This document shows positions 1-8,130 of a stretch of 25,127 nucleotides of DNA, one piece after another (within the stretch, counting starts at the first letter, position 1; each line of letters starts with the position of its first letter). The stretch is from positions 1 through 25,127 of IMG/VR virus record IMGVR_UViG_3300019082_000011. One strand, written 5' to 3'. This DNA is from a virus. A program made the translations under genes and the position numbers. The notes under the pieces were generated by a model, which was not told the DNA's origin, made no database searches, and worked only from the letters and a program-made list of their open reading frames with translations.

Positions 1-2833
1 CAAGCAGAGCCATTGCAATCGGCAAGACTAAGAAGCCGCCTTCGGTAATGGTTGAACCTGAAGAGATTTGGCTTCGCCAGAGCCTGCCTGTCACGTCGAT
101 GTCATCGCAGACTCGCCCGTCAGGAAGAGCAAGCCACTTAAGAAAACTCTGAAGCCCTGAAATGAGCGAAGCATACTTTGCGCTGTTCACTTTTTGAGCC
201 GCTATACACATCAAAGCTGAATAGCCGGCGAACTCGTCCTGTGTTTGACCTGAAGCCGCGGTGTACGGGCAGTAGTATTCTCCGCCCCATGAGCCGCGAG
301 TCACCGTTATGATGAAGTCGAGGCAGGGTTCACAGATGCCGCCGCTGAAGTCGCCAGTGTTCTGGTAAGCGCTTTTTGCGAACTCGTAAACTGCCCAGCT
401 GCACAACGCCTGAGTGTAACTGATTTTCTCCTGGTAATTGAAGGGTACGTTTGTGTTCTGCCCGTACGGGTATGACGTGTCAAAGTAAAGCGCTGAACTA
501 CCTCGCCATCCAACGACGCAGATGCTGTAGTACAAGTTGTTTGCGAAGGTTTGCACGCTGTAGCCAGCAGACGTTTGAAGGGCCACGCCGTAAGCGTCCA
601 TCGCATGCTTCGTCGAGAGAAGGCATTCCGCGCAGTCAGCCAATAACGCGGTCGTGTCCGTCGTCCCATCAAGGATGACGTTTGCTATTAAATTCGATGA
701 GTGAGCAACCGTATGCGCATACTGCAACTGCCGAAGGAAGCTTAAGGCGCTCTGCACGTTTGACTTATAACGCGTGCCGCTTGTCAGTTGATCATAATAA
801 CTCATTGCCCAAGCTAAAAGAGCAGCGCCAGAATCAACTTTCAAGTTGCCATCCGTGCCTTCCGATGTTTGAGCCACCACACCATAAGGCGAATACGGGT
901 TATATTGCTGATACCAGCTGCCGTCTGAATTCTGAAGGGAAGCCCACAAATCCAAGATTGCCTGACATAGGCTATAATAAGTTGAACCACCGAATTGCAG
1001 CAGCGAAACAATAGTATAACCAGCCTCATAACTGTTCATTGTGCCAGTAGCTGAGGAGACAACCACTTTACCTGATAAAATCAAAGAATCCAGAAGGTAA
1101 GTTGGCGCAACCACATATTGCGGTTTAACGCTTGAGCCATATTCGAGATAAAGCCCAACTTGGCTTATGTTGATAACTCGCACAAGGGGACGAAAAAAGA
1201 GCTCCTGCACCTCCTGAGCGCCCAAGGCACGGCTCCAAATCATGCATTCAGCAATCACGCCTTGATACGTGGAGCCCGCCAAATAGAGCTCTGCCGTCGA
1301 TGAGGCAATGCTTCCCGTTTGTGCTTGTGTGTAAGTTAAAAGCTGGCTGACACCTGAAGGGTTTGAAACGTACAAGTAGAGATTTGCGCCGTCATAGACA
1401 CCCATTGCAAAGCAGCGTCCATTCACAGAAATGACCCCGTTGGGAGAAGTCAAATAATGCCAGGTGCCGCCGATGTACACTCCGAAACGGATGGCGCCAG
1501 CTGTCCCGGACAATTCCAAAATAAATTGGTTAGCCTTGCTGATTAAAGGCGCTTGATCAACCAATGCGGAGGGGCTAAACCAGCCGCCGACCGCGAACTT
1601 GCTGTTCGTGCCCCCTTCGGTGACGTCAGCGTTATTTGTACAGTCGACGTTGCCAGTGCCGCTGAACTGTAAAACGTCGCTAAGAGGACCTGCTATCCAA
1701 GTTCCATTCGTTATGTTACCATTGTTTGGGGCGGTGTTCGGCGCTGAATCCTGAGCAAAAGTGCCCTGCCCCTCCCACAGGTGATAGAACCCGATTAAGC
1801 CTTGCAAAACCAGCGCGGTAGGCGTCTGCGTGCTTGGCTGCGCCGGGTAAGAAGACAAGTCGCCGCCGGGTCCAGAGTAATCGTCCTGCTCAAGCGCGTC
1901 AACATCCATCTGAGGCATAGCCGCGTCGACTTCAACTGTGCAGGTTACAACGTTTTTGGTGATCCGCTGAATAATGTAGCTGCCGACCAGATCTAAATCG
2001 GCTCGGCTCGCCGAAACGTACTGACCCGGATGCCACGTGGCAACCTGGGTGATTAAGCATTCCAGGCTGTTGCCGTCAGAAGGGTTGTTAAGTTTCTGAA
2101 GCTTGAAGGCTGCAACATTGTTTAGCGTCGCAACGTCGCAGGCTTTCTTTTCCGTAAAAGTGGCTATGCTCCCGCCAGGTGTGCCCGCTGACCCTTGAAT
2201 CGCCAACCCGCTTGAGTTAACGCCGTTTACAACTACGTAATCCACTGTTTTGCTGTAGTCCAAACCTCTTTTGCTGTTGTCATCACAATAGCCCAGCGTC
2301 TGAAGCGTGCTATCTCGCGTGCCGATGTTGAAGCCGTTAGCGTCAGCCCAATAATCCATGCCGCATGCCTGTGCAAGGCTCTGTGCAGCTTTGAAGCAGT
2401 TGGCGTTGTTAAACGTGATGCTGACCGCGAAGGTTGGGCAAGCACCAGCCGATACCCCGGCTGCGCTGCAAATGGCTGAAAGGATGGTGTTTGCCGCCGT
2501 GTCGTTGTAGACCTGGGTGATTGTCTGGGAAGCCTGGCTCATCTTGACAAAAACCGCGTTGTAAGCGGTAACCTGAATCAAGGTGGGGGAATACTGTAGT
2601 TCACCGATTACCGCGCCCATGTTGCAGAGCGGAAAAATCAATGCGCCGTTGAACAGGCACTGAACAAAAGGCAAAGACTGCACGATTGCTCGGTTAGCAG
2701 CCGTGTTCGGCAAGTTGAAAACAAGCTCTTCTTGGCCCCCAACGCTGCTGAGTTCTTCCAGTATATGATCTATTTGTGCGTTCGCAAAGTTAACCCATGC
2801 TGAACCGTTCCAGTACTGAAATTGCCAACCCAT
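1..2833 (-). CDS. Tail hub / receptor-binding protein with LamG-like and alpha-toroid-like domains, 3' end cut by window
   Basis: One uninterrupted frame of 944 codons runs from an ATG at 2833 off the left edge, so the C-terminus is missing. GAGGTGAT lies eight bases before the ATG. Residues 1-340 read like a phage tail hub protein (gp27/gpD-like), with a segment containing GYCDDNSKRGLDYSKTVDYV followed by beta-rich sequence. Residues about 345-550 resemble a concanavalin/LamG fold (IGFYHLWEGQGT, FAVGGWFSPS, AECMIWSRALGAQEV). Residues about 552-944 are helix-rich with repeated hairpins (ALLAWAMSYYDQL, GSWGGEYYCPYTAASGQTQDEF) and recall (alpha/alpha)6-toroid glycosidases or lyases. It lies downstream of the tape measure and distal-tail genes, where hub and adsorption proteins are found. 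I infer a tail-tip protein that binds, and perhaps trims, a host surface polysaccharide. The hub and LamG calls are fairly firm; the enzyme call is tentative. Confidence 0.75.
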   Translation of the reverse strand, partial: MGWQFQYWNGSAWVNFANAQIDHILEELSSVGGQEELVFNLPNTAANRAIVQSLPFVQCLFNGALIFPLCNMGAVIGELQYSPTLIQVTAYNAVFVKMSQASQTITQVYNDTAANTILSAICSAAGVSAGACPTFAVSITFNNANCFKAAQSLAQACGMDYWADANGFNIGTRDSTLQTLGYCDDNSKRGLDYSKTVDYVVVNGVNSSGLAIQGSAGTPGGSIATFTEKKACDVATLNNVAAFKLQKLNNPSDGNSLECLITQVATWHPGQYVSASRADLDLVGSYIIQRITKNVVTCTVEVDAAMPQMDVDALEQDDYSGPGGDLSSYPAQPSTQTPTALVLQGLIGFYHLWEGQGTFAQDSAPNTAPNNGNITNGTWIAGPLSDVLQFSGTGNVDCTNNADVTEGGTNSKFAVGGWFSPSALVDQAPLISKANQFILELSGTAGAIRFGVYIGGTWHYLTSPNGVISVNGRCFAMGVYDGANLYLYVSNPSGVSQLLTYTQAQTGSIASSTAELYLAGSTYQGVIAECMIWSRALGAQEVQELFFRPLVRVINISQVGLYLEYGSSVKPQYVVAPTYLLDSLILSGKVVVSSATGTMNSYEAGYTIVSLLQFGGSTYYSLCQAILDLWASLQNSDGSWYQQYNPYSPYGVVAQTSEGTDGNLKVDSGAALLAWAMSYYDQLTSGTRYKSNVQSALSFLRQLQYAHTVAHSSNLIANVILDGTTDTTALLADCAECLLSTKHAMDAYGVALQTSAGYSVQTFANNLYYSICVVGWRGSSALYFDTSYPYGQNTNVPFNYQEKISYTQALCSWAVYEFAKSAYQNTGDFSGGICEPCLDFIITVTRGSWGGEYYCPYTAASGQTQDEFAGYSALMCIAAQKVNSAKYASLISGLQSFLKWLALPDGRVCDDIDVTGRLWRSQISSGSTITEGGFLVLPIAMALL

Positions 2834-3136
2834 AACTTAATCACCTCAATCCAAAAACGTAAAATTGTTAGATTTAGCTTGAAGAGTTTTAACTTAAACT
2901 ACAATTCGAATTTGTAGGCTTGAATGAGAAAAAAATGTGATACTCAAGGTTTGAAATGAAATGCTACATAAGCGCAAAAGGCATAGGTTAAACTTATGGC
3001 AATAAAGATTTCAAAGTCCACCAAGGTTCTTAACTCCTGAGATCAAAGCAATTTTCCTGTATGCGTTAACATCTTGCGTATTATTGCTTCACGTATTTGA
3101 AAACTATGAATAGAGAATCCATAAACTATCAAGCCC
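2834..3136 (-). promoter_or_regulatory. Intergenic spacer with candidate terminator and promoter for the hub gene
   Basis: This 300-base A+T-rich gap contains no convincing gene on either strand. Read on the minus strand, a run of seven T (2929-2935) lies about 200 bases after the stop of the distal-tail gene, which suits archaeal oligo-T termination. About 35 bases further on is a TATA-like stretch, GTTTAAGTTAAAAC (2886-2899), which would place a start site near 2862 and leave a leader containing the SD. The hub gene may therefore be transcribed separately from the rest of the tail operon. This rests on motifs alone. Confidence 0.35.
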
Positions 3137-3526
3137 CTAAAGGACGACGAAAGCTGCGCCTTGCTTTAGCACAAGCGTGTAAGTGTACCGTTGCAGGTTG
3201 CCCTCGGACTTTTCCTCAACGCTCTTCACAATGAGAAGCCAACCGCCATTGTACCTGGGAGTCGGACAAGTAAGCGTGACCTGCTGCCGATTCAAACTAA
3301 GCAATGGCGACACAAAATTAGTGTCCAAATTAGTTTTTGTTTGTCCTGAAACATAAAAGAACCCTTTCAGCGTCAGCGTCCGCACATCTAAGCCTTCGCT
3401 GACGACAACGCTCTGCTGACTGTCAACTTGGAAATCGGTTTCAACAATCGGGTTTTCATCGGTGATGTTCTGCGGGTTCACGGGGAAAGTAACCGTTGTA
3501 GACCCGGAGCTTATCTGCCAACTCAT
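3137..3526 (-). CDS. Distal tail-like (baseplate) protein
   Basis: This 129-residue protein starts at ATG 3526, which shares one base with the TGA of the tape measure gene (TGATG) and follows GAGGCGAT. An in-frame TTG one codon upstream (3529) is less likely. The sequence is mostly alternating beta-strand, with QNITDENPIVETDFQVDSQQ near the N-terminus and LRTLTLKGFFYVSG-like strands in the middle. Size, beta content and position directly after the tape measure gene and before the hub match distal tail (Dit-like) or small baseplate proteins that connect tube to hub. No diagnostic motif is visible, so the assignment rests mainly on gene order. The tight overlap implies translational coupling with the tape measure gene. 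Confidence 0.55.
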   Translation of the reverse strand: MSWQISSGSTTVTFPVNPQNITDENPIVETDFQVDSQQSVVVSEGLDVRTLTLKGFFYVSGQTKTNLDTNFVSPLLSLNRQQVTLTCPTPRYNGGWLLIVKSVEEKSEGNLQRYTYTLVLKQGAAFVVL

Positions 3527-4974
3527 CAAAATCGCCTCGCCAAAGCCTGCGCTGTGCCTTGATTAACGGAGTTGATCACGTCGTTTAGACCCGTGTTTCT
3601 GTCGATCTTGCCGATGTTAATGGTTGGGTTGACCGTGATGTGTTGAGTGCCGCCGCCAAGCCCGTTAACGTTCGCGTTTCCAGTGCTCCCAGAAACACCC
3701 ATCAAACTCTTGCTTAGAGGCTCAAGCTTCTGGGTCAGACTGTTCGAAAGCTCGATGCTGCTGGACACCTGCTTGTTGAACTCCTCAGCAGCGGGTGCTG
3801 CATGCGCAAAACACAAGCCCTTAAGAGCATTCGATAAGCCGCCGATAATGTCGGTAAGAGGCTTCACGGCATTCGCAACCTTGCTAACCGCAGACTCAAA
3901 AGCATCAATCGGAACCATAACGAAATCAATAGCGTCAACGAAGGCGCCCTTGAAAAAGTTAGCCACGGGTACAAGAACATCGTTCCACAGGTAACTTAGC
4001 ACGGCGCCCAAGCCGCTCCAAGCAGCCTCCAAGGAAGAAATGCAACCGGTAAAAACGGAAGACAAGAATTCGCCGAAAGGCTTGAACACGTTGTCCCACA
4101 AGAACAGGAGCGCGCCCTCAACCTCCGTCAAGGCAGTCTTGAAAGCTCCTTCCAAAACGCTTCCGACCTCGTTGATTGCGTCCCTGAAGGGTGCACAGTG
4201 CTCGTAAGCCTCGTAGAGCCCAACAGCCAAAGCGGCGACGCCAGCGATTACCAGGATAATTGGGTTAGCAGCCAAGAAATCCATGGCGGAGCCAACCGCA
4301 TCGGTTGCGGCTGAAACGGCTGAAGCAACTGCCGGGTACGTGGAAAATAACGTGTTCAGACTTGTAAACGCGCCGATGACGCCTGGGATGATCTGCAGGG
4401 AACTCATCATGATCGTGTTGTTCAGGTTCCGCTGGTCCTCGCTGACTTTTTCTTGGGCGACGCTTAACGTGTCCTGCGCGTCTTTAAGCTTCGACGCTGC
4501 GTCAGATGCCTGTTGACTGTCGTCGCCATAGTCGCTCACTGCCTTGTTGTAAGCCTGCTGAGCCAATGTAACCGCCGTTTGATCCTTCTCCAATGTCACA
4601 TGTGCCCGGTCAAGCGTAACCTCCGCGTTCTCAACGTTGCTGATGCCCATTACCAAGCTGGCAGCTGAAAGAGCAGCCATATTCATAGCCATGGCGTTAC
4701 TCTGCAGGCCACCAGTCGCAATAGCCTGATTGTCCCCGAGTGTTGCACTCGCAGAAGCCACGGAAGCTTGAGACTCAGCCGCCTCGCTGCAAGCCGAAGA
4801 AACACCCTGCATGCTACTTGACACTTCAGATGCAGCAGCTTCAGTAGAGTCAGCGGCTTCAGAAGCTCCAGATGTGATCGTAGAGAAGCATTCAGTAGCG
4901 CTGCTGCCTACGTCTTCGAAAACGCTTGACGCTTCGTCAAACGCCGTAATGTTAAACTCAACGTTGGCACTCAT
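3526..4974 (-). CDS. Tape measure protein
   Basis: This 482-residue protein sets tail length and is packed inside the tail tube. Residues 1-100 are rich in Ala, Ser and Glu with repeated coiled-coil character. Residues 100-190 are strongly helical (VTLAQQAYNKAVSDYG and following). Hydrophobic segments near residues 195-260 (SLQIIPGVIGAF, NPIILVIAGVAALAVGLYEA) and further amphipathic blocks with Trp to about 370 are typical of tape measure proteins. The C-terminus is Gly/Asn-rich and then NQGTAQALARRF. At the usual ~0.15 nm per residue the tail would be near 70 nm, which is short. Unlike most neighbours there is no clear SD before the ATG; a TATA-like box sits ~23 bases upstream instead, suggesting a leaderless transcript. 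The normally adjacent chaperone gene is separated from it by a two-gene insert. Confidence 0.85.
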   Translation of the reverse strand: MSANVEFNITAFDEASSVFEDVGSSATECFSTITSGASEAADSTEAAASEVSSSMQGVSSACSEAAESQASVASASATLGDNQAIATGGLQSNAMAMNMAALSAASLVMGISNVENAEVTLDRAHVTLEKDQTAVTLAQQAYNKAVSDYGDDSQQASDAASKLKDAQDTLSVAQEKVSEDQRNLNNTIMMSSLQIIPGVIGAFTSLNTLFSTYPAVASAVSAATDAVGSAMDFLAANPIILVIAGVAALAVGLYEAYEHCAPFRDAINEVGSVLEGAFKTALTEVEGALLFLWDNVFKPFGEFLSSVFTGCISSLEAAWSGLGAVLSYLWNDVLVPVANFFKGAFVDAIDFVMVPIDAFESAVSKVANAVKPLTDIIGGLSNALKGLCFAHAAPAAEEFNKQVSSSIELSNSLTQKLEPLSKSLMGVSGSTGNANVNGLGGGTQHITVNPTINIGKIDRNTGLNDVINSVNQGTAQALARRF

Positions 4975-4991
4975 GAAAAATCCCGTTTTTT

Positions 4992-5002
4992 CTATTTTTA
5001 AG
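4992..5002 (-). promoter_or_regulatory. Candidate TATA box for a leaderless tape measure transcript
   Basis: The minus strand reads CTTAAAAATAG, centred about 23 bases before the A of the tape measure ATG (4974). That is the normal distance from an archaeal TATA box to its transcription start. The gene lacks a recognisable SD, which agrees with leaderless translation. The spacer 4975-5218 otherwise holds T-rich stretches on the minus strand that could end the upstream transcript; I see no gene in it. Confidence 0.4.
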
Positions 5003-5218
5003 AGGTTAACTTTGATTTTTGTTGGAAGACAGCGCCGAAAAAGCTATACGTGCTCTTTTTTGGAATAAAGAAGGACTGAGCCTAAAGAAAAGAGGGTTTG
5101 AACAAGCAATTCTCGATAATCAAGCTTTTGCTACAATTAAGAATCTGATTTGACGAGCCATCCGCAAAATTACGGCAGTCGCCCAATCAAACCTCTGCTT
5201 GGTTGATAGCCAGTCGAG

Positions 5219-5776
5219 TTATGGAGCGGGAAGAACGGCTGGTTTAGTTACTCTTCCATGAACCACCCTTGCCGCAACGCTTAGCCCAGCGACGACGACG
5301 GCGAAATAGAATGGCCATTCCAAGACCGCTGAAGCGCTGGCGCTCTGGCTTGAACCCTTAGGACTTATTACGGCTGAACCGTTGATTGGCAGGCTAATTC
5401 CCGCCACGAATTGCAGTATCAGGGTCAAAGCAACTAATATTACGACGAAAGCCACAACCGTGTACAAGGGTTTTTTGTATCCGAATCCAAGCAGCTGTTT
5501 TGAGTAAGATTTAGTTGGTTTTACCGCGTAGATTGTAAGTATGAGTGCGCCTGCCAGCAAAGTCAGCAAACACGCGATGTTCAAAGCCCAAATCAGGGGT
5601 ATGGAAATTGAGGTGCCGGAATGTGAAAAGTTAAAGTTGACTGGCGAAAAGTTAACTTGGACGTTCGCTGGGCTGCTAACCGTGAACTGCCACCATGGGA
5701 CAAACATTGATACGGCAATCAGGACCAAGCCTAAGATTCCAGCAGCCAACGCGATGAAGTTTATTTTGTTTTCCAT
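5219..5776 (-). CDS. Four-span membrane protein, function unknown
   Basis: This ~185-residue protein has four hydrophobic segments, counted from the ATG at 5776: about residues 7-27 (FIALAAGILGLVLIAVSMFV), 62-84, 104-124 and 155-172. A beta-like extracytoplasmic loop lies between spans 1 and 2, and a Ser-rich loop between spans 3 and 4. Upstream starts at 5785 (GTG) and 5779 (ATG) are in frame, but AAGGTGAT overlaps the GTG and sits best for the ATG at 5776. The preceding Asn-rich secreted protein ends only 10 bases upstream, so the two are probably co-expressed and may act together at the cell surface. A virion role is unlikely. A holin cannot be excluded, but the large external loop argues against it. 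Confidence 0.65.
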   Translation of the reverse strand: MENKINFIALAAGILGLVLIAVSMFVPWWQFTVSSPANVQVNFSPVNFNFSHSGTSISIPLIWALNIACLLTLLAGALILTIYAVKPTKSYSKQLLGFGYKKPLYTVVAFVVILVALTLILQFVAGISLPINGSAVISPKGSSQSASASAVLEWPFYFAVVVAGLSVAARVVHGRVTKPAVLPAP

Positions 5777-5786
5777 CATAATCACC

Positions 5787-7001
5787 TTAACTCACTAAGT
5801 TAATGTTGCCGAGATCTTGGGTCTGTGAATTTGACTGTGCCACTCCGTTTATGGTCATTGATCCACCGGATATTTCAATGTCGATTGATGTGTCACCAGC
5901 AAAATTATTTGATAAGTCACTTTTGCCCTGCGATGTCAAAGTGCCTGACACCACAACCGTGGAGCTTTGACCAGCATTGATAGTCACCGATGATGACAGG
6001 CTTACTGTCCCCAAGGTTACTTGGTTTTTGCCATCTATCAGGGTTCCGCCCATTTTGCTTATTTTTGCGGCTTGGCTGTTGCTGTTGGTTATGGTGAAAG
6101 TTAGAGTTATTTTTCCTGTTGCAGTGTTAATTTGACTGCTTGAAGTGTCTAAGGTTGGGTTGACTCCGTTCGAATTGTTGTTATTTCCGTTAGGGCTGCT
6201 GCTTGGAGAGCTAGTGTTGCTCGGGTTGCCGTTGTTGTTATTGTTAACGTACAAGCTTATCGCTTGAGGAGTGGTGATGAATACCTGCGGGTTTCCTCCC
6301 GAGGCAGTAGCTAATGTGAACGTGAATGTATCCTGAGCCTGATCAATTGATCCAGAAAGGTTAATGTTAAATGGGATTGATCCGGGGTTGAGGCCTCCCT
6401 GATCGTTCGCCGATATCTGAGTGCCGGAAGATGAGCTGCTTGTCGTTCCAGCAAAGTTAAAGGTGTAATCGTTGTTTGTGCTGAACAGCGGCTCAAGATC
6501 GTTAGGGACATTCGTCGGGGTCAAGTCTAAACTTATCTGGATGTTGTTCCCGTTTTGGTTGAGGGGACAGTTGATGTTCGCCGTCATTTCGTCCGAAACT
6601 TGGTTTCCGTTGATTTGAGCGGTAACGTCGAACTGCCCAGAGCCTCCGAAACTGCTTGTTGGGTTGTTAACAAGGGGACTATTGCTTATCACGTTTCCCG
6701 AATTGCTCAGGATGTTTCCGTTGTTATTGTTGTTGCCATTTGGGTTGTTACTGTTGCTGGGGTTCCCGTTGCCGTTGTTATTGTTGTTATTATTATTGTT
6801 ATTATTGTTGTTGTTATTGTTGTTATTATTATTGTTGTTATTGTTATTGTTCCCGTTGTTATTGGAACTAATCAAGTTCTGAAGTTGAGAAGGGATGACC
6901 AGTTGGACCAAATTGGTATGGTACATAACTAACACAGCACCAACAGGACCTAAAATGCAACCTATTGTAATTAAAGTCAGGATAACGCGAACTTTCTGCA
7001 A
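5787..7001 (-). CDS. Secreted, membrane-anchored Asn-rich protein with two beta-sandwich domains
   Basis: This 404-residue protein starts at TTG 7001, nine bases after GAGGT. Residues 7-29 form a signal or anchor segment (VILTLITIGCILGPVGAVLV). Residues 47-95 are a low-complexity Asn linker containing 26 consecutive Asn (51-76). Two beta-rich domains follow, about 118-255 and 285-404, joined by a second Asn/Ser/Pro linker. The second domain (ITLTFTITNSNSQAAKISKM, then a VTINAGQSSTVVVSG strand) resembles WHy/LEA14-type sandwiches seen in archaeal envelope proteins. The likely topology is an N-terminal anchor with the domains outside. It sits with the four-span membrane protein between the tail chaperone and tape measure genes, which are usually adjacent, so it looks like inserted cargo. 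A virion role cannot be ruled out. Confidence 0.6.
   Translation of the reverse strand: MQKVRVILTLITIGCILGPVGAVLVMYHTNLVQLVIPSQLQNLISSNNNGNNNNNNNNNNNNNNNNNNNNNNNNNNGNGNPSNSNNPNGNNNNNGNILSNSGNVISNSPLVNNPTSSFGGSGQFDVTAQINGNQVSDEMTANINCPLNQNGNNIQISLDLTPTNVPNDLEPLFSTNNDYTFNFAGTTSSSSSGTQISANDQGGLNPGSIPFNINLSGSIDQAQDTFTFTLATASGGNPQVFITTPQAISLYVNNNNNGNPSNTSSPSSSPNGNNNNSNGVNPTLDTSSSQINTATGKITLTFTITNSNSQAAKISKMGGTLIDGKNQVTLGTVSLSSSVTINAGQSSTVVVSGTLTSQGKSDLSNNFAGDTSIDIEISGGSMTINGVAQSNSQTQDLGNINLVS
6774..6851 (-). repeat. AAY triplet tract encoding 26 Asn
   Basis: Twenty-six consecutive AAC or AAT codons lie between GGG and GGC codons in the secreted Asn-rich protein. AAC and AAT are mixed, so the tract is not a pure microsatellite. 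Slippage would lengthen or shorten the linker by whole residues without breaking the frame. The antisense frames read as poly-Leu or poly-Val/Ile and are not genes. Confidence 0.9.
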
Positions 7002-7111
7002 CTCTATTGACCTCAGTTTTCAGCCATGATTTGATGATGGTAACTCTTAAGGTTTTGCCAATTACTTCTGCGACATACAAAAAGGCGAGACGAGCTGCCC
7101 ACTGTGCTTTT

Positions 7112-7650
7112 TCACGGATTGCCAAGTTGACGGATTAACCTTACACCTTCCGCGAGAACCTGAATTTGGAGACGACTTAGTTTTCCAGCTTTCTCCAAGT
7201 CGTAGGCGGGGTAGTAGTGGCAGATCAGGATGAGGCTTTGAAGTTCGCCGCTGCTGTCGAGCCAGACTTGGACGTCTTCCGCTGAGGCAAAAAACTCGCG
7301 TTCAAAACCGTCTCCTGCAACACGCGACTGACATCGTAAGGCAGGGCTCTTAGCTTTTCAAGCGTTATCTCGGGGTCCACAGCAGCCAAAGACCTGAACA
7401 AAGCCTGCAAGTTCCGTTCACGAGCGTCGTCTGGGAACTTCTTTGCAATTTCGCTGATGTCGGCTTCGGACAAGAGCACGTAACGAACCACGCCGAGGCC
7501 TTCAACGAAAACAGAACGCAAATCCTTTGCTTGCCTTAAAACCTCATTGATGTTAAACTTGCCCAAGCGTTCACGCATGCGAGCTTCGTATTCCAAATAG
7601 TCTTTTTTTAACCGTTCAAAGCCTTCTTGATCAAATTCCTCTTCACTCAA
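7112..7650 (-). CDS. Tail assembly chaperone, -1 frameshift product (gpGT-like)
   Basis: Reading starts at TTG 7650, preceded by TAGGAGGT. After codon 121 the ribosome would slip back one base on TTTTTTG (7288-7294) and read 58 further codons to a TGA at 7114-7112, giving 179 residues. The extension (ASAEDVQVWLDSSG, then HYYPAYDLEKAGKLSRLQ, ending RQLGNP) is a balanced globular sequence that fills the gap left by the short product. In lambda-like phages this gene, between tail tube and tape measure, makes G and GT forms that load the tape measure protein and recruit tube subunits. Position, size and slip site all match. A downstream stimulatory structure was not identified. The frameshift is predicted, not shown. 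Confidence 0.75.
7225..7650 (-). CDS. Tail assembly chaperone, unshifted product (gpG-like)
   Basis: This is the 141-residue zero-frame product of the chaperone gene. The start is TTG 7650 with SD TAGGAGGT seven bases before it. The N-terminal half is acidic and helical (SEEEFDQEGFERLKKDYLEY), followed by a compact helical region with FPDDARERNLQALFRSLAAV. After the slip site the zero frame gives a poor, Ser/Lys-rich tail of 20 residues ending FKASS, unlike the well-formed -1 extension. It lies 69 bases after the tail tube gene. It is expected to be the more abundant form and not part of the finished virion. Confidence 0.75.
   Translation of the reverse strand: MSEEEFDQEGFERLKKDYLEYEARMRERLGKFNINEVLRQAKDLRSVFVEGLGVVRYVLLSEADISEIAKKFPDDARERNLQALFRSLAAVDPEITLEKLRALPYDVSRVLQETVLNASFLPQRKTSKSGSTAAANFKASS
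7288..7294 (-). promoter_or_regulatory. Slippery heptamer T TTT TTG for -1 frameshifting
   Basis: In the chaperone reading frame the codons are AGT TTT TTG, so the seven bases form the X XXY YYZ pattern of -1 slip sites. After slipping, the next codon is GCC and the frame stays open for 58 codons. Sites of this kind at this gene position are conserved in function across tailed phages. A weak AGAC/GTCT hairpin can be drawn just downstream, but it is too small to count as evidence. Confidence 0.7.
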
Positions 7651-7719
7651 ACTTTAACCTCCTAATACAAGCAAATTACCCTAAAAAGGGGAAACAACAA
7701 ACATGGAAAATCTGCTCCC

Positions 7720-8130
7720 TTACGAGAACGTTCCCACCGCAGATAAGATGCCTTTGGCGCTGAAGCTGTTGCTGGTTGCGCTTTTCTGATCCCACTTAAG
7801 ATCCAACTGTGTGATGACTGCGTTGCTGAAAGTGTATTTGGGGTTGCCTGTTGCTGTGCCCTTCGGCCCGACGATTATGGTAATGGCAGTTCCAGGCGTC
7901 TGCGCAAGCGTCAGCACATTGTTGTCTGTCCAGAGCTGTTCCGCTTTGATTTCTGCATGCTGATTCGTCGCCGCCAAAAGCACGGGTTGATTCGGGTTTG
8001 TTCCTCCGCAAGCGTACTCTTCGACACTGTCGTTTTTTATGCTGAAACTAGCGTTCTTCAGGTTCGCCACGGCGACTCCGTTAACTTGGACCACGCCGTT
8101 CATGCCAACAGAAAGAAAATTGCTGCTCAT
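7720..8130 (-). CDS. Major tail tube protein
   Basis: This 136-residue protein is translated from ATG 8130 behind a very strong SD (GGGAGGTGA). It begins with SSNFLSVGMNGVVQVNGVAV and continues in alternating strands to DLKWDQKSATSNSFSAKGIL. Length, beta content and the VNGVAVANLKNASFSI pattern suit single-domain tail tube proteins of the TP901-1/XkdM type, which stack as rings to build the tube. It lies directly before the chaperone gene and after the gp10-like neck gene, the standard order. No sheath gene is visible next to it, so a non-contractile tail is likely. The strong SD fits a highly expressed structural protein. Confidence 0.8.
   Translation of the reverse strand: MSSNFLSVGMNGVVQVNGVAVANLKNASFSIKNDSVEEYACGGTNPNQPVLLAATNQHAEIKAEQLWTDNNVLTLAQTPGTAITIIVGPKGTATGNPKYTFSNAVITQLDLKWDQKSATSNSFSAKGILSAVGTFS

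Noticed and set aside
5219-5776. Holin identity for the four-span membrane protein
   Set aside because: Its large beta-like external loop, its pairing with a secreted protein and the absence of any lysis enzyme in the window do not support a holin.
6555-6932. Plus-strand frames rich in Leu, Val and Ile that look like membrane proteins
   Set aside because: They are the antisense reading of the poly-Asn codon tract in a gene with signal segment, SD and good composition on the minus strand.
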